Shown here piece after piece: positions 44,190 through 54,270 of a stretch of DNA of 64,000 nt (positions within the stretch are counted from its first letter, which is position 1; each line of letters opens with the position of its first letter). Under the pieces are notes generated by a model that did no database searches, was not told the origin of the DNA, and saw nothing but the letters and a program-made list of their open reading frames with translations. Source of the stretch: Candidatus Anammoxibacter sp. (GTDB taxonomy: Bacteria > Planctomycetota > Brocadiia > Brocadiales > Anammoxibacteraceae); assembly GCA_021777105.1 (NCBI GenBank), contig JAIQZQ010000029.1, forward strand, positions 124,001 to 188,000, written 5' to 3'. The position numbers and the translations under genes were made by a program.

Positions 44190-44640
44190 TATTCATTACA
44201 CGCCCATCGTTCCCCTCTTTTTGGAGGGGAGGTTCTGCGGTTTTGTTTTTTTGCTTAGCGCTATGCTCGGAGTTTATGCTGAGTAATTACGAAGCGCGCT
44301 TTATTTTTTACACACCCCGCGTTCCCCTCTTTTTAGAGCTTAGGTTTATACACATCTTTTGATTTAAAAGCTCATACAATCAACGATCCTTCCCCTTTAG
44401 AAAAGGGGCTGGGGGGATTTGAATGTTTAAATTTTCATTTATTAGTTTTTTATCGGTCTACTTTATTCGAATCTCCCTTACTCCCTCTTTGCCAAAGAGG
44501 GAAATCTAAAGAACTTTTAAACTTTTTAGCAAATCTTACACTGAATAGATACAAAAGATGTGTATAAACCTAAGCTTTTTAGAGGGGAGGTTCTGCGATT
44601 TTGTTTTTTCGCTTTACGCTTATCTCTACTCGCTTAGCTC
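44190..44640. repeat. Two copies of a ctcttttt-agagggg repeat, one interrupted
   Basis: 'ttcccctctttttggaggggaggttctgcgg' and the following 'ttttgtttttt.gctt' occur uninterrupted at about 44211-44265. They occur again at 44321-44338 plus 44575-44625, split by the element at 44339-44574. Confidence 0.7.
44339..44574. mobile_element. 236-bp MITE with 23-bp TIRs and a 10-bp target duplication
   Basis: The terminal inverted repeats start CTTAGGTTTATACACATCTT (44339-44361) and match perfectly at 44552-44574. CTTTTTAGAG flanks both sides (44329-44338 and 44575-44584). Removing the element and one target copy restores the repeat seen at 44211. Non-coding, so mobilised in trans if mobile at all. Confidence 0.85.
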
Positions 44641-44641
44641 A

Positions 44642-44749
44642 TTACACACCCCTAAATCCCATCTTATTAGAGGGGACTTTGTGGAAATAATTCCGATTTA
44701 ATATCCCCTCTAAAAAAATGTGTGGCTGCTTGGCGGTCGGGGTGTGTAA
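44642..44749. repeat. 108-bp palindromic element with 11-bp ends
   Basis: The ends ttacacacccc and ggggtgtgtaa are perfect inverted repeats. The interior is shared with the core of the element at 8930-9100 (aaatccc.tcttattagaggg, ccgattta.tatcccctcta). The rest of the gap to 44906 is AT-rich promoter-like DNA. Confidence 0.65.
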
Positions 44750-44906
44750 ATCACGTCGAATAGTTACAAAAGTTTGCTGATTGTGACTATTTTGTGACTG
44801 GAATAGTATAAATTAATACGATTATAAAACAGTAACAACATGATGCCCCAAAAAATAACATGATCAGTCTTACTTATTCATTTTATCAATGGGTTGCAAA
44901 TAATTT

Positions 44907-47081
44907 ATGAGACGAGTTATTAAACAATTGAAGAGAAGGTTTCTATTTATACTGGTTGCGGTAAATTTGGCAATATTGATTCTTCAGTTTTATCAATATG
45001 CGCAGAGCAAATCAATGATTATTCACAATGGAAACTTTCAGGCGCAAAGGGATACAAGTATTGCCGCTAAACAACTTTATAGCCAGGTTGAAGAGGTTGA
45101 GTCGGTTGTTGAATCTATTGCGATGATGTTAAACGCGGGTAAATTAGCAGATGACCAAATCGAAAGCTACCTTAAAAAGGTATTTGACGAAATGCCTACT
45201 CCTATTCTTGAAATAGGCATTGCTTATAACCCTGAAATATCAAATAAATACGCGCCGCATTATGGCCTTAAAAATGGAATTTTACAGCATTTTAATCTGG
45301 CTGATTCATATGACTATACCGGGTACGGTTGGTTTAAAAACTCGTTGAAAAGTCCTAATTGGTTTGAGCCGTATTTCGGCAAGGCGACAAACTCTTTAGT
45401 TGCCGGGTTTGGGGCGCCGTTTTATGATAAAGCGAAAAATGAACAACAAAATATACCGGCGGGTGTTATAAGGATCAATTTTTCACTGGATGGATTGAAA
45501 AGCCTGGTAAGAAATCTAAACATTGGAAAAACCGGCTACGCATTTCTTATGTCCCAAAATGGTTGTTTCATTGACCATCCAAAGGAGAAGTATACGGTTA
45601 TAAATAAATCAGCTTCTACTTTAGCCGTGGAGTTGGAACAAGAAGGGAAACCGGGCGAGGCAAATGCCTTGCTTTTTCTAAGCAAAACCGCGAAAGAGAG
45701 CCAAAACAGTAAATTTAGGATATTTGAGTTCAAAAGCTCAGACACTGAACGAAGCAATATTATGTTTTGTAAAACAGTTGGGGATACGGGTTGGTTGCTA
45801 GGCGAGGTTTACATTAAAGATGAACTTTACCAAAGCAGGGAAATATTAAAAAGGAGAGAAATTAATATAGCTTTATCCCTTATTACATTACTAATTTCAT
45901 TGTCTATAGCTATTTTATTTTGTTTCTATAAATATGACACTAAAGGCCTTTGGATAGTTTCGGGTTGTTTTTCATTATTTATTTTAATAGGCATTGGGTT
46001 TATATGTTATAAATCCTTAGGCGAGTGGAGCTATAGCTCCACTCGCATATCGTCAGCCATGGATAATACAATCATAGTGGACAGTGTGGGTTTAAGGAAA
46101 ACGCTAAACTCATACGAAAAACGCCTTCCGGAATATATCGAAGACCCTATTTATATACCTACCGGGATATTTATACAGTCAATTGAATTCTTAAATTCAA
46201 CGAATGTCTCCTTGTCCGGGTATGTATGGCAGAAATATTATGACAATATAGACAGAGGCATTGACCGGGGATTTGTCTTTCCGGAATCAGTCTCCGCGGA
46301 AATAAATAAGGCTTACAGTAGAGATATAACTAACAAAAAAGGAGAGAAGTATAAAATTATTGGGTGGTATTTTGAAACCGTGTTGCGGCAAAGTTTTGAT
46401 TATTCAAGATACCCTTTAGACCGCAAACAGGTCTGGATACGATTGTGGCATAAAGATTTTGACAGGCATATAATCCTAACGCCTGATTTAGACTCGTACA
46501 AACTAATCAACCCCTCATCAAAACCAGGGATTGAAGATGATTTTGTTTTCTCCGGCTGGGAAATTGAAGGCAGCTTTTTTGAATACAAATTTCACAGCTA
46601 CAACAGCAATTTTGGCATTGAGGATTATGTCGGCGGGAACGATTATCCGGAACTTTATTTTACAACTCTATTAAAAAGAGAGTTTAAGGACGCGTGCATT
46701 ACCAACCTTGTGCCTCTTTTTGTTGTAGCGAGCATGCTGTTTGCTATCTTGATAACTATTACAAAAAAGGAATATGCGCTTAAATTCTTTGATTTTAGCA
46801 TTATGAATGTATTGGGGGCATGTTCCGCCCTGTTCTTTATTGTTATTTTTGCGCATATTCAACTGCGTAGAGAACTTGTTGCGCCGACAATGATTTATCT
46901 TGAATATTATTATTTCTTAATGTATCTGGCCATCCTCGTCATCTCGATAAACGCGTTTATGGTAAGCATGGACTCTAAGTCCCGATTTATTCAGTATAAA
47001 AACAACCTGATTTCTCATCTTTTATACTGGCCGATTACGTTGATAGTTTTACTTGTTGTAACTTTAATCTATTTCTACTAA
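44907..47081 (+). CDS. Cache-domain sensor fused to a pentameric ligand-gated ion channel-like module
   Basis: 724 residues. TM (about 11-30), a periplasmic dCache-like sensor (35-305; WFKNSLKSPNWFEPYFGKA, AGVIRINFSLDGLKSLV, GKTGYAFLMSQNGCFIDHP), two TMs (320-341, 348-369), a second extracytoplasmic beta-rich domain (395-592) with Pro-loop-like YPLDRKQ (502-508), then four TMs (597-617, 634-650, 663-688, 704-723). The last block follows the Cys/Pro-loop channel layout: post-beta R before TM1, TM2 with a FAHIQLRRELV border, and TM3 starting with a Tyr-rich segment. I infer a ligand-gated channel controlled by an extra sensor. Prokaryotic channels with added N-terminal domains are known, for example DeCLIC. 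Confidence 0.68.
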   Translation: MRRVIKQLKRRFLFILVAVNLAILILQFYQYAQSKSMIIHNGNFQAQRDTSIAAKQLYSQVEEVESVVESIAMMLNAGKLADDQIESYLKKVFDEMPTPILEIGIAYNPEISNKYAPHYGLKNGILQHFNLADSYDYTGYGWFKNSLKSPNWFEPYFGKATNSLVAGFGAPFYDKAKNEQQNIPAGVIRINFSLDGLKSLVRNLNIGKTGYAFLMSQNGCFIDHPKEKYTVINKSASTLAVELEQEGKPGEANALLFLSKTAKESQNSKFRIFEFKSSDTERSNIMFCKTVGDTGWLLGEVYIKDELYQSREILKRREINIALSLITLLISLSIAILFCFYKYDTKGLWIVSGCFSLFILIGIGFICYKSLGEWSYSSTRISSAMDNTIIVDSVGLRKTLNSYEKRLPEYIEDPIYIPTGIFIQSIEFLNSTNVSLSGYVWQKYYDNIDRGIDRGFVFPESVSAEINKAYSRDITNKKGEKYKIIGWYFETVLRQSFDYSRYPLDRKQVWIRLWHKDFDRHIILTPDLDSYKLINPSSKPGIEDDFVFSGWEIEGSFFEYKFHSYNSNFGIEDYVGGNDYPELYFTTLLKREFKDACITNLVPLFVVASMLFAILITITKKEYALKFFDFSIMNVLGACSALFFIVIFAHIQLRRELVAPTMIYLEYYYFLMYLAILVISINAFMVSMDSKSRFIQYKNNLISHLLYWPITLIVLLVVTLIYFY

Positions 47082-47159
47082 ACGCCGGCTCAACATATTA
47101 TTTGTTAATTTTAACCGCTCTTATGTGGTTTTTATATTTTTGCATTACTGGAGATTTGA

Positions 47160-49315
47160 ATGTTTCCTGATAAAAAATCAGATAGAGAGCTGAATTTGCA
47201 ACTGGGGGAGTTGTCTCAAAAACTGTTCTTTTTCTTTTTAATCATAGTAGCAGTGGCAAGCGTGTGCGTAACGATCTATAAGGCGTATAATCTAAAATAT
47301 TATAAAGAAAAATTATCCTCTGTAGAAAAAATTAAAGTACTGCAATTAACAAATAAAGCATGCCATGATATAAATGAAATTCTTGCGCGCGCCCAGCGCG
47401 AAACGGATTTAATAGCGGCAAAATGCGCTAATGGCCCTATAAAAGACGCGGAGGAGATATTAAAAATGCAACTTGAAGAGGACGCGCATTATTACAGCGG
47501 AGCTATTACATATCAACAGCTTAACGGCAATCCGGATAACAAGCCGATTTCAGTTTTATACACTTAAAAAAAAGCATTGCCGAGAGGCAGACGCTGATTT
47601 TAGACCCTGAAAGTTCCGGGGCTCAATGGTATACCAAAGCCATGGAAAAAGGGACAACCTGGATTGAGCCTTATTTTTCGCAAAATAATAACACCATGGT
47701 TGCCACATACTCAGCCGTGTTTAACGTTAATGATCCCGAAACTGGAAGGGCTGTAAAAACAGGCGCTGTTTCTATAAGCATTTCCATTGATCAAATAAAT
47801 GAAATAATTAAATCAGTCGATCTTGGCCCGAGCGGTTTTGGCGGACTTATATCAAAAGAAGGATTTTATTTATATCATCCAAAAGCCGAATATGTTACCG
47901 GCCGCAAAACAATACTGGATATCGCTAAACTAAAAAATGACAATGACAGACTTGTTATAAGCGAAAGGGCCGCAAAGGGGCTGGGCGGCATTATGGATCA
48001 TGTAAGCACAACAACCGGGCGGAAGTCATGGCTCGTGTATCAACCGATCCCCTCTACGGGGTGGTCGTTACAAAATACGTTTATAAAAGGCGATATCCCT
48101 GTTAATCTAAACATTTTAAGACATCAGATAGTTACCCTTATACTTTCATCGGTTGTGTTGCTAATTGCATTATCATGTCTTGTCTTTAGAGTATACAAAG
48201 GGGAAACCTTTAACCTTTGGATTGTGTCTATTTTTGTGTCGGTTGCGCTTATTTGCGGCATAGGATTTTTATGGAATACTTCACTAAAATATAGCTCATT
48301 AGAAAACAAGGGCGAAAAAATCACCGACCAGTCGTCATTAAATGATATTAAAGACAAATATATTAATATTAGCATTGATAGGCGCACGGAAGAACCGGTA
48401 TTTATTCCCACCGGTATTTTTATAGACTCGATTAAATTTGTGGAAGCCAATGACGTCCTTATCACAGGATACATTTGGCAAAAGTACTCAACGCCCGATC
48501 ATGACGATATACCCAGGGGCGCGGTATTCACCAGGGCTCATGTCAACAAATTTGGGAAGCCTTATATACTGCGGGAAAACGGGTTTGAAATATCGCGTTG
48601 GCATTTTGAGGCAATGTTCCGCCAGCGATTAAACCACAAAAAATATCCTCTTGAGCGCGCAAAGATTGAGATAAACATGTTGCATAACGACATGAACCAC
48701 AATGTTGTTCTAACGCCTGACATAAGCTCATACAAATTTATCAGTCCTTCTCTTTTGCCTGGGCTTGACAGTGATTTAACCATTCCGGGATGGTCTATAA
48801 ACAGCTCATATTTTGATTTACAACTGAAAGATTACAGCTCTACCTTTGGTATTAAGCGCACATTAAGCAAAGAGAATTTTCCCAGCCTCTATTTTAATAT
48901 CATAATTACCAGAAATTTCATTAACGCTTTTATTTCAAATTTAACGCCTATTATAGTTGTGGCGTTTCTTCTGTTTGGTCTTTTAGCGATTATCATAAGG
49001 GATGAACAGGTAATAAAGTTTATGCAGGCCGGAACAGGGCGTGTTTTAAGCATATGCGTTGCCATGTTTTTCGTTATTGTTTTCAGCCATATAGATATCA
49101 GGCGCGACATTGGAGCTCAGGAGATTTTCTATCTCGAATACTTTTATTTCATAATTTACTTTGCAATACTTGGCGTATCCGTCAACTCCATACTCTTTTC
49201 ACTATCCGAAAATGTTACATTGGTTCAATATAAAGAAAATCTAATAGCCAAACTCTTGTATTGGCCAATGCTGCTGGGCGCTCTATTTATAGTGACTGTA
49301 ATTATATTTTATTAA
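47160..49315 (+). pseudogene. Second Cache-channel fusion, frameshifted
   Basis: This is a paralogue of the preceding gene. The first frame (47160-47567) gives the N-terminal TM and early sensor, stopping after SVLYT at TAA. The remainder continues in another frame from about 47564 (KKSIAERQTLILDPES, WYTKAMEKGTTWIEPYFSQ) to 49315, with the channel half intact (YPLERAKIEINML, four C-terminal TMs). One base is missing between TACAC and TTAA, just before an 8-A run. Without it the protein would be about 718 residues, matching its sister. A recent mutation or a sequencing error are both possible. Confidence 0.72.
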
Positions 49316-49668
49316 CTTTTTCATACTTCGAAAAAAACGGCTTTTCGGAGTTTAGGCTTTAGCCTTTTTTACATTTACAAATATAGAAAACTTGATTCTA
49401 TTGGTTATATAAAGTTATTGCTGGTATGGGACGGCTTTAGCCTCCCTGACAAATGGGTTGCGGTTGACAACTTATACGCCGGTTCAATATTATATCCCTC
49501 AAGCGTCATAGTCTTTAAATGAATATTAAAAGGGCGGCTAAAGTCCGCCCCTACCCTCGCATGTGGTTTGCGTCTGCAACTGCGCAACTAACGCGGTTAC
49601 GGGTACGGCATCAAGTAATCAGTATCAAATACGCAAAGCGGATAATCCTGTATCCAGCATCCAGAACC
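49316..49668. other. Spacer with small inverted repeats
   Basis: No gene. It contains 'ggctttagccttttt' and related gggcgg..ccgccc units (about 49340-49365, 49430-49445, 49530-49555). The first could serve as a weak terminator for the channel genes. Confidence 0.45.
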
Positions 49669-51171
49669 CTACTTGCTCACCTTGATCATATTTGTGAAAA
49701 AGATTGAGCGCACCACGGGCGGGGTTTTGTCTATTAACAAGTCCGTGTCGTATTTGGCTGTATTGCCGGCGTGACTTGACAGGTCTACACTCATTTTATG
49801 CGCGCCTTCTCCTATTTTAGAACGGACTGGAAATATGAGCCCTTTTTCGCCTTTTACAGGGTCTTTAATAGATTTGCCGTCTATTACAACAACACATTTT
49901 TTTAGATCAAAGCCTGAAACGGGCTCTTTGGCATTAACCGTTATCCTTGAAATGTTGCAGTCCTCTACTTTTACAATATTTGACGGAAATACGGATTGGA
50001 TTATCAGCGGGGTTCTTTCGATTGTAAAATCCGACTCATGCTCAACGCTGTTGCCGAACATGTCAAACATCTTAAATTTAACATTGTAATATCCATCGGC
50101 CGGGCTTGAGCCCAGCAGAAAAGCAAGCCCGTCCTGCCTTACTTCAGGGTCTTTTAAAACCGAGCCGTTTACATCCGCTTCGCATCGCTCAATGTCAAGG
50201 TCGCAGTCGGCAATATCGGCCTTAAAAAAGAGCTCGGATATATCGGCATGCTTTCCGCCAACAATGCCGGAAGGATGCGCGGACTCAATTTTGGGCAGCT
50301 CTTTCGGCACAAAGCAGGTTAACTCTTGCTCCAGGATGTTGCCTGCCATGTCGTAGAGCGCAAGCTTTGCTTTATGCTCGCCCGCAAGGAGCTTGAACTT
50401 TAATGGAAAAGTGAGTTCATTTTCACGTTTAACAGGATTCTTAAACGCCGCGTCATTAATTGTCACACTGCATTCGTCTAAATTAATGCCGGAATGCACA
50501 TCCTTGGCCTCAACGATAAAAACATGTGTGCCGTATTTATCGACGCCTATAAACTGCTCCGGCGGTTTTGGTATGATGAACGGCGCCGACCGGTCAAGGA
50601 TAAAGTTTATGGTCCCGGAATCATGAATTTTTTTATCTATAACCGTCTTCTCTTTTGTAAATGCCGCTTTGATTGTATGCGGCCCTTCAGGCATGTACTT
50701 TGTGTTCAAATTTGCCGAGAACACGGCTTCGCCCTCGCCGGCGCAAGCTTCGCATGCTGATTTCCCATCTACTATAATACTTATTTTATCATTAGCTCCC
50801 ATGTGCGGAGCAAGCTGGTCGGCTCCGCATTGGACTTTGCCGCGCATTGGGTAGACTTTTACATCCAAGCTTTTGCCCGGCGACGCAAAGCCCTCTTCCG
50901 GGAAAATAATAGTTAATGTAATTTGCTCATTCTCAGGCTTTGAGGTCTCGGCGTCGTCTTTTGATTTGGAAGACTCCAATGCCTCTATATTTGGAGGAAT
51001 ATATGTATATGGTTGTTCTCCAATTGGAGCTCTGGATTTAACCGGCGGTTTTGCGGCTTTGCCGGTTAATACCGGGGGTTCCGTTTTTGTTCTGCCAATA
51101 TCCGGCGCTTTATTTGCCGATGGTTTCGGTTTATCTGAACCTTGCGGCGCCGCCGTTTTGTTTGTTGCCAT
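49669..51171 (-). CDS. Ig-like repeat protein, apparently C-terminally truncated
   Basis: 500 residues with no signal peptide. A Lys/Pro/Ala-rich N-terminal region (1-85) is followed by about four 85-95-residue beta-sandwich repeats with recurring features (SGFDLKKCVVVIDGKSIKDP, EGAHKMSVDLSSHAGN, 'KTPPVV' linkers). It stops at SIFFTNMIKVSK, which aligns to the first residues of a further repeat (SVFPSNIVKVED), so the last repeat is cut short. An adhesive or structural role is possible. The lack of an export signal is unexplained. Confidence 0.55.
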   Translation of the reverse strand: MATNKTAAPQGSDKPKPSANKAPDIGRTKTEPPVLTGKAAKPPVKSRAPIGEQPYTYIPPNIEALESSKSKDDAETSKPENEQITLTIIFPEEGFASPGKSLDVKVYPMRGKVQCGADQLAPHMGANDKISIIVDGKSACEACAGEGEAVFSANLNTKYMPEGPHTIKAAFTKEKTVIDKKIHDSGTINFILDRSAPFIIPKPPEQFIGVDKYGTHVFIVEAKDVHSGINLDECSVTINDAAFKNPVKRENELTFPLKFKLLAGEHKAKLALYDMAGNILEQELTCFVPKELPKIESAHPSGIVGGKHADISELFFKADIADCDLDIERCEADVNGSVLKDPEVRQDGLAFLLGSSPADGYYNVKFKMFDMFGNSVEHESDFTIERTPLIIQSVFPSNIVKVEDCNISRITVNAKEPVSGFDLKKCVVVIDGKSIKDPVKGEKGLIFPVRSKIGEGAHKMSVDLSSHAGNTAKYDTDLLIDKTPPVVRSIFFTNMIKVSK

Positions 51172-51490
51172 GCTGTTTCCTGTAAATATAGTTTACACAA
51201 TGCCTAACCCGGATAAACCGGAAAAGTGACTAAGATACTGATGCGTCTATATTGTATTAGATTCTTTTAGTTTTTCAATGAAAGATTTGTAAACTGGAAG
51301 CAGAATGGCGTTTCGAACGGCGATTGTCCCGTGGAAAGTAAATAATGAGCGGATGAAAAACATCAAACAACCGTGAATTGCGCGAATTTAACCGAGCCTA
51401 AACGTTTGTGTAAACTTTCTGTTAAATTAGAATTAAAAATAACAAATTAAATCAATTCGCGCAATTCGCGGCGTTGGTCCATTAAGTGGC
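51172..51490. other. Spacer
   Basis: No gene. It has one copy of 'cctaacccggataaaccgga' (51203-51222), identical to one near 42573, and an imperfect inverted repeat of 'aattgcgcgaattt' (51373) and 'aaattcgcgcaatt' type (about 51452). Confidence 0.5.
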
Positions 51491-51835
51491 TTACCTAGTC
51501 TCCATACCGGCAGGCTGTTTGGTGGCTTGAGACGCTATAAGGGCGTTATCGTCGGCCACAAGTTTGTGCCACACATTCTTTTCAGCTAAAATTGAATTAT
51601 CAGGCCCAACCTTAAAGGACTCCTCTTTGCCGTCTTTTTCAAGATAAAACGTCCCTGTGCCGGATTGTATGAAAAAAACCTGATCACCGGTTGGATGCCT
51701 GTGCCAATCAAGTATTTGCTCGGGTTTAAAGTAATATGTGTCCACAGTTAATTCATCTGTTGTTAAATGATTAACCTTGTTTGGAGCCTGACCGTCAATA
51801 AACGCTTTTTTTTTAATAATATCAACAAATGACAA
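51491..51835 (-). CDS. Small cupin-domain protein
   Basis: 114 residues. A TTG start at 51835 has AGGAGG exactly 8 nt upstream. The GTG nine bases earlier overlaps that ribosome-binding site and is rejected. The cupin metal set is visible: WHRHPTGDQVFFIQSG (two His, Gln in the Glu position) and the second motif VWHKLVA (His). Single-domain cupins of this size act as isomerases, dioxygenases or metal-binding sensors. The substrate is unknown. Confidence 0.75.
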   Translation of the reverse strand: MSFVDIIKKKAFIDGQAPNKVNHLTTDELTVDTYYFKPEQILDWHRHPTGDQVFFIQSGTGTFYLEKDGKEESFKVGPDNSILAEKNVWHKLVADDNALIASQATKQPAGMETR

Positions 51836-51844
51836 TGTAATCAC

Positions 51845-52253
51845 CTCCTGATCCGGGCGAGCCGGTAGTTAATAGTTTGAGCCTGAGGGTAACGCAATAT
51901 TCAGGCAAACGTGGAAAACAAAAAACGATTTTACATATATGACTTATATAGTAATATATACTATAATTATATTCTCAATTTCCTAAAAATCAAATTATAA
52001 CACAATAAATTGTAGTTTATTTTTTAACATCTAATCACAATTTGCGCTTTGACATAGATAAGGGAAAATATTAATATTAAACAACTGTTAAAGCTATCTC
52101 ACACTTAATCTTTTAAAAAAGATATTTTTTAACCGAATCTCCATATTTTGCTATTTGCTAATGAGGGAGGTTTAAGGTCGAGATATTTAAGTTCTGCTTT
52201 TAAAATTAGTGAAGATTAATACGCTTTTACTTTTTCCTTATTCGGGTTATGAC
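51845..52253. other. Divergent promoter region
   Basis: AT-rich with no gene and no repeat recognised. Transcription starts for the minus-strand cupin and the plus-strand propeller gene must both lie here. Confidence 0.45.
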
Positions 52254-53684
52254 ATGATAAAACAAAATCTAAAACTCTTAAACGCGGTATTTGCGTGCAT
52301 GGTTGCGCTTTTTCTATCAGGAATCATATCTGCTCAAGATATAGAGGGTGTTATTGAGGGTAAAAAGGGAGGCATGGGCTGGGCAATTGGCGTTAACACA
52401 GCGACTAACCGCGTGTATGCGCCGGGTTGTGGAGGCTTCTGCGTAATTGACGGAGAGATAAACGAAGTAATCGACACAATACCGGAAGACGTTTTTGAGT
52501 CGGGTTATGGATTTATAACCGACATTGAGGTAAACTCAAACTTAAACCTTATTTACATTGCGTCGCAAATGTTTGAGCTGGACGCAGTCCTCCTATTCAC
52601 ACTCGACCCTGAGTCAAAGACGGTTGTAAACTCTGTAAAAATCAGAGACGGGCGTGGCGGCATTGGCTCTAAAATCGTTCTTAATCAAACAAACGATCAG
52701 GTCTACATCATAAATGTAGACGATAATAAGGTTATGTTTTTAGACCAAAAAACATGGAGGTTTGCCAAAACTATTGCGCTTGATGGTTGCGCCACCTTTG
52801 GCGAGGCTGCTGTTAACGCAAAAAACAATCGCGTTTATGTCACTGATTTTTGCGCTCAGGCGGTAAACGTAATTGACGGCTCAAAGCGCGCTGTTGTAAA
52901 TACCATAACCGGCTTTGACGGAATTAAGGATAAAGGGGCCGTGTTTAATTCGAAAACAAACAGCGTTTACATTGGGGCGGAAAAGCAGATTGATTTTGCC
53001 ACACACACTTTTGATTACTGGCTTTATGTAATTGACGCAAACTCAAACCAGATCGTTGACATCATTACAATGGAAAACGACACCATATGGACAATGGCGG
53101 CCAACCCGGCAACCAATCACATTTTTGTCTGGTATAAAGAGCTGCCGGTTATCACAGTGATAGATGCCGGCACAAACAGGATAATTAAAACGTTGCAGAT
53201 TGACGAGCCCCCGGATGATATTGCGGTTAATCCGGAATCAGGTTTTGTCTACCTTGTGGATGTTCCACATTTATCTACAACAGTTATTAATGACGGTTCA
53301 TCAGGCCCGCAATGCGTAGCCTCTTTTGTTATGGATAATAAACCTGACGGCAAGTTGGACGTTTTGCGAGATTTCAGAGATAATACCCTTGCAAACACGC
53401 TGACAGGCCTTGGCCTGATTAAATTATATTATAAACATTCAGGCGAAGTCATAAAAATACTGCGGGCAAATCCGGAGCTGAAATCAAACGCGGAGGATAC
53501 AATTAAGGCGTTGACGGATATTATTGGTGGCATTAATAAGGATAGCGCGTTGGGAGATATAATAGATTATTCAATCCCCGGATGGCTGTGGAACGATATA
53601 GGCAATGTTCTTGCCGACATTAGCAAATTTGAAAGCAATGAATTAAGAGACGCAATTGAGGTTGCGCTAAAGGATCAGAAATAA
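52254..53684 (+). CDS. Exported YncE/YVTN-like beta-propeller protein
   Basis: 476 residues from the ATG at 52254, giving a clean signal peptide (LKLLNAVFACMVALFLSGII, cleavage near SAQD). About seven YVTN-type blades are seen (ATNRVYAPGCGGFCVIDGEI, NNRVYVTDFCAQAVNVIDG, ATNHIFVWYKELPVITVIDA). A C-terminal helical region of about 110 residues (from DGKLDVLRDFRDNTL) is not part of the propeller. Such periplasmic propellers bind DNA, proteins or cofactors. The specific role is unknown. Confidence 0.78.
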   Translation: MIKQNLKLLNAVFACMVALFLSGIISAQDIEGVIEGKKGGMGWAIGVNTATNRVYAPGCGGFCVIDGEINEVIDTIPEDVFESGYGFITDIEVNSNLNLIYIASQMFELDAVLLFTLDPESKTVVNSVKIRDGRGGIGSKIVLNQTNDQVYIINVDDNKVMFLDQKTWRFAKTIALDGCATFGEAAVNAKNNRVYVTDFCAQAVNVIDGSKRAVVNTITGFDGIKDKGAVFNSKTNSVYIGAEKQIDFATHTFDYWLYVIDANSNQIVDIITMENDTIWTMAANPATNHIFVWYKELPVITVIDAGTNRIIKTLQIDEPPDDIAVNPESGFVYLVDVPHLSTTVINDGSSGPQCVASFVMDNKPDGKLDVLRDFRDNTLANTLTGLGLIKLYYKHSGEVIKILRANPELKSNAEDTIKALTDIIGGINKDSALGDIIDYSIPGWLWNDIGNVLADISKFESNELRDAIEVALKDQK

Positions 53685-53744
53685 ATCAGCTGTTTAGAGC
53701 GGAAATTGGAAAATTAACATGAAAAGAGGTCCATGTTTTCGGTT

Positions 53745-54176
53745 TTAAGCGACTGCGTTTAAATTTGCGGCGAATGAAAGTTTCTTAACCCTTGCGTAAC
53801 ATAAAAGAAGACTCCTCTCTTCTCCCATACGAGAATAAAAATCTTTTACAATGCCCGCAAACTCTTCCCAGAACTCTTCCCCCATATTACCGACAGGATG
53901 TTTATCAATAAAATCAGATATAGATGAGGCTATATTATCGGCTTCATTCATAAACGCTTTTAACAGCATACACAGCTCTCTGTTATTAACCGCCACTTTT
54001 TTTAAAGCCGGATATAACAGATCGCTTTCCTTTGTTAAATGCAATAGAACCTTTTCAAACGCTATATAAAGCTTATTGTGTCCATTCTTTGAGCATACGC
54101 CGAACGTATTAATCTCGTCAAGGTCGCATATAATATTGCGATGCTCATCTATTAAATCTCTTGCTAATGTAGACAT
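53745..54176 (-). CDS. Hemerythrin-like (HHE) protein
   Basis: 143 residues, predicted four-helix bundle. LIDEHRNIICDLDEI and LLHLTKESDLLYPALKKV give two His-containing iron-ligand motifs of the HHE family (H..HxxxE). A later FIDKHPVGN His may complete the site. Members bind O2 or NO, or act in iron-sulfur repair and signalling. It lies next to a STAS-PilZ gene, 94 bp apart on the same strand, so the two may share control by redox or second-messenger signals. Confidence 0.72.
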   Translation of the reverse strand: MSTLARDLIDEHRNIICDLDEINTFGVCSKNGHNKLYIAFEKVLLHLTKESDLLYPALKKVAVNNRELCMLLKAFMNEADNIASSISDFIDKHPVGNMGEEFWEEFAGIVKDFYSRMGEERSLLLCYARVKKLSFAANLNAVA

Positions 54177-54270
54177 TTACTCGATGGATCAATTAAAAAG
54201 AGTTTGGCTTATCCGCATTCGGCAAATTGCCGCCTCTTTTTGTTTGCCCCTATCACCCTTTCTCTTAAAA

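Noticed and set aside
47560-47580. Programmed -1 frameshift at the 8-A run in the second channel gene
   Set aside because: The zero-frame stop codon comes before the A run and no slippery heptamer is in phase upstream, so a mutation or read error is more likely.
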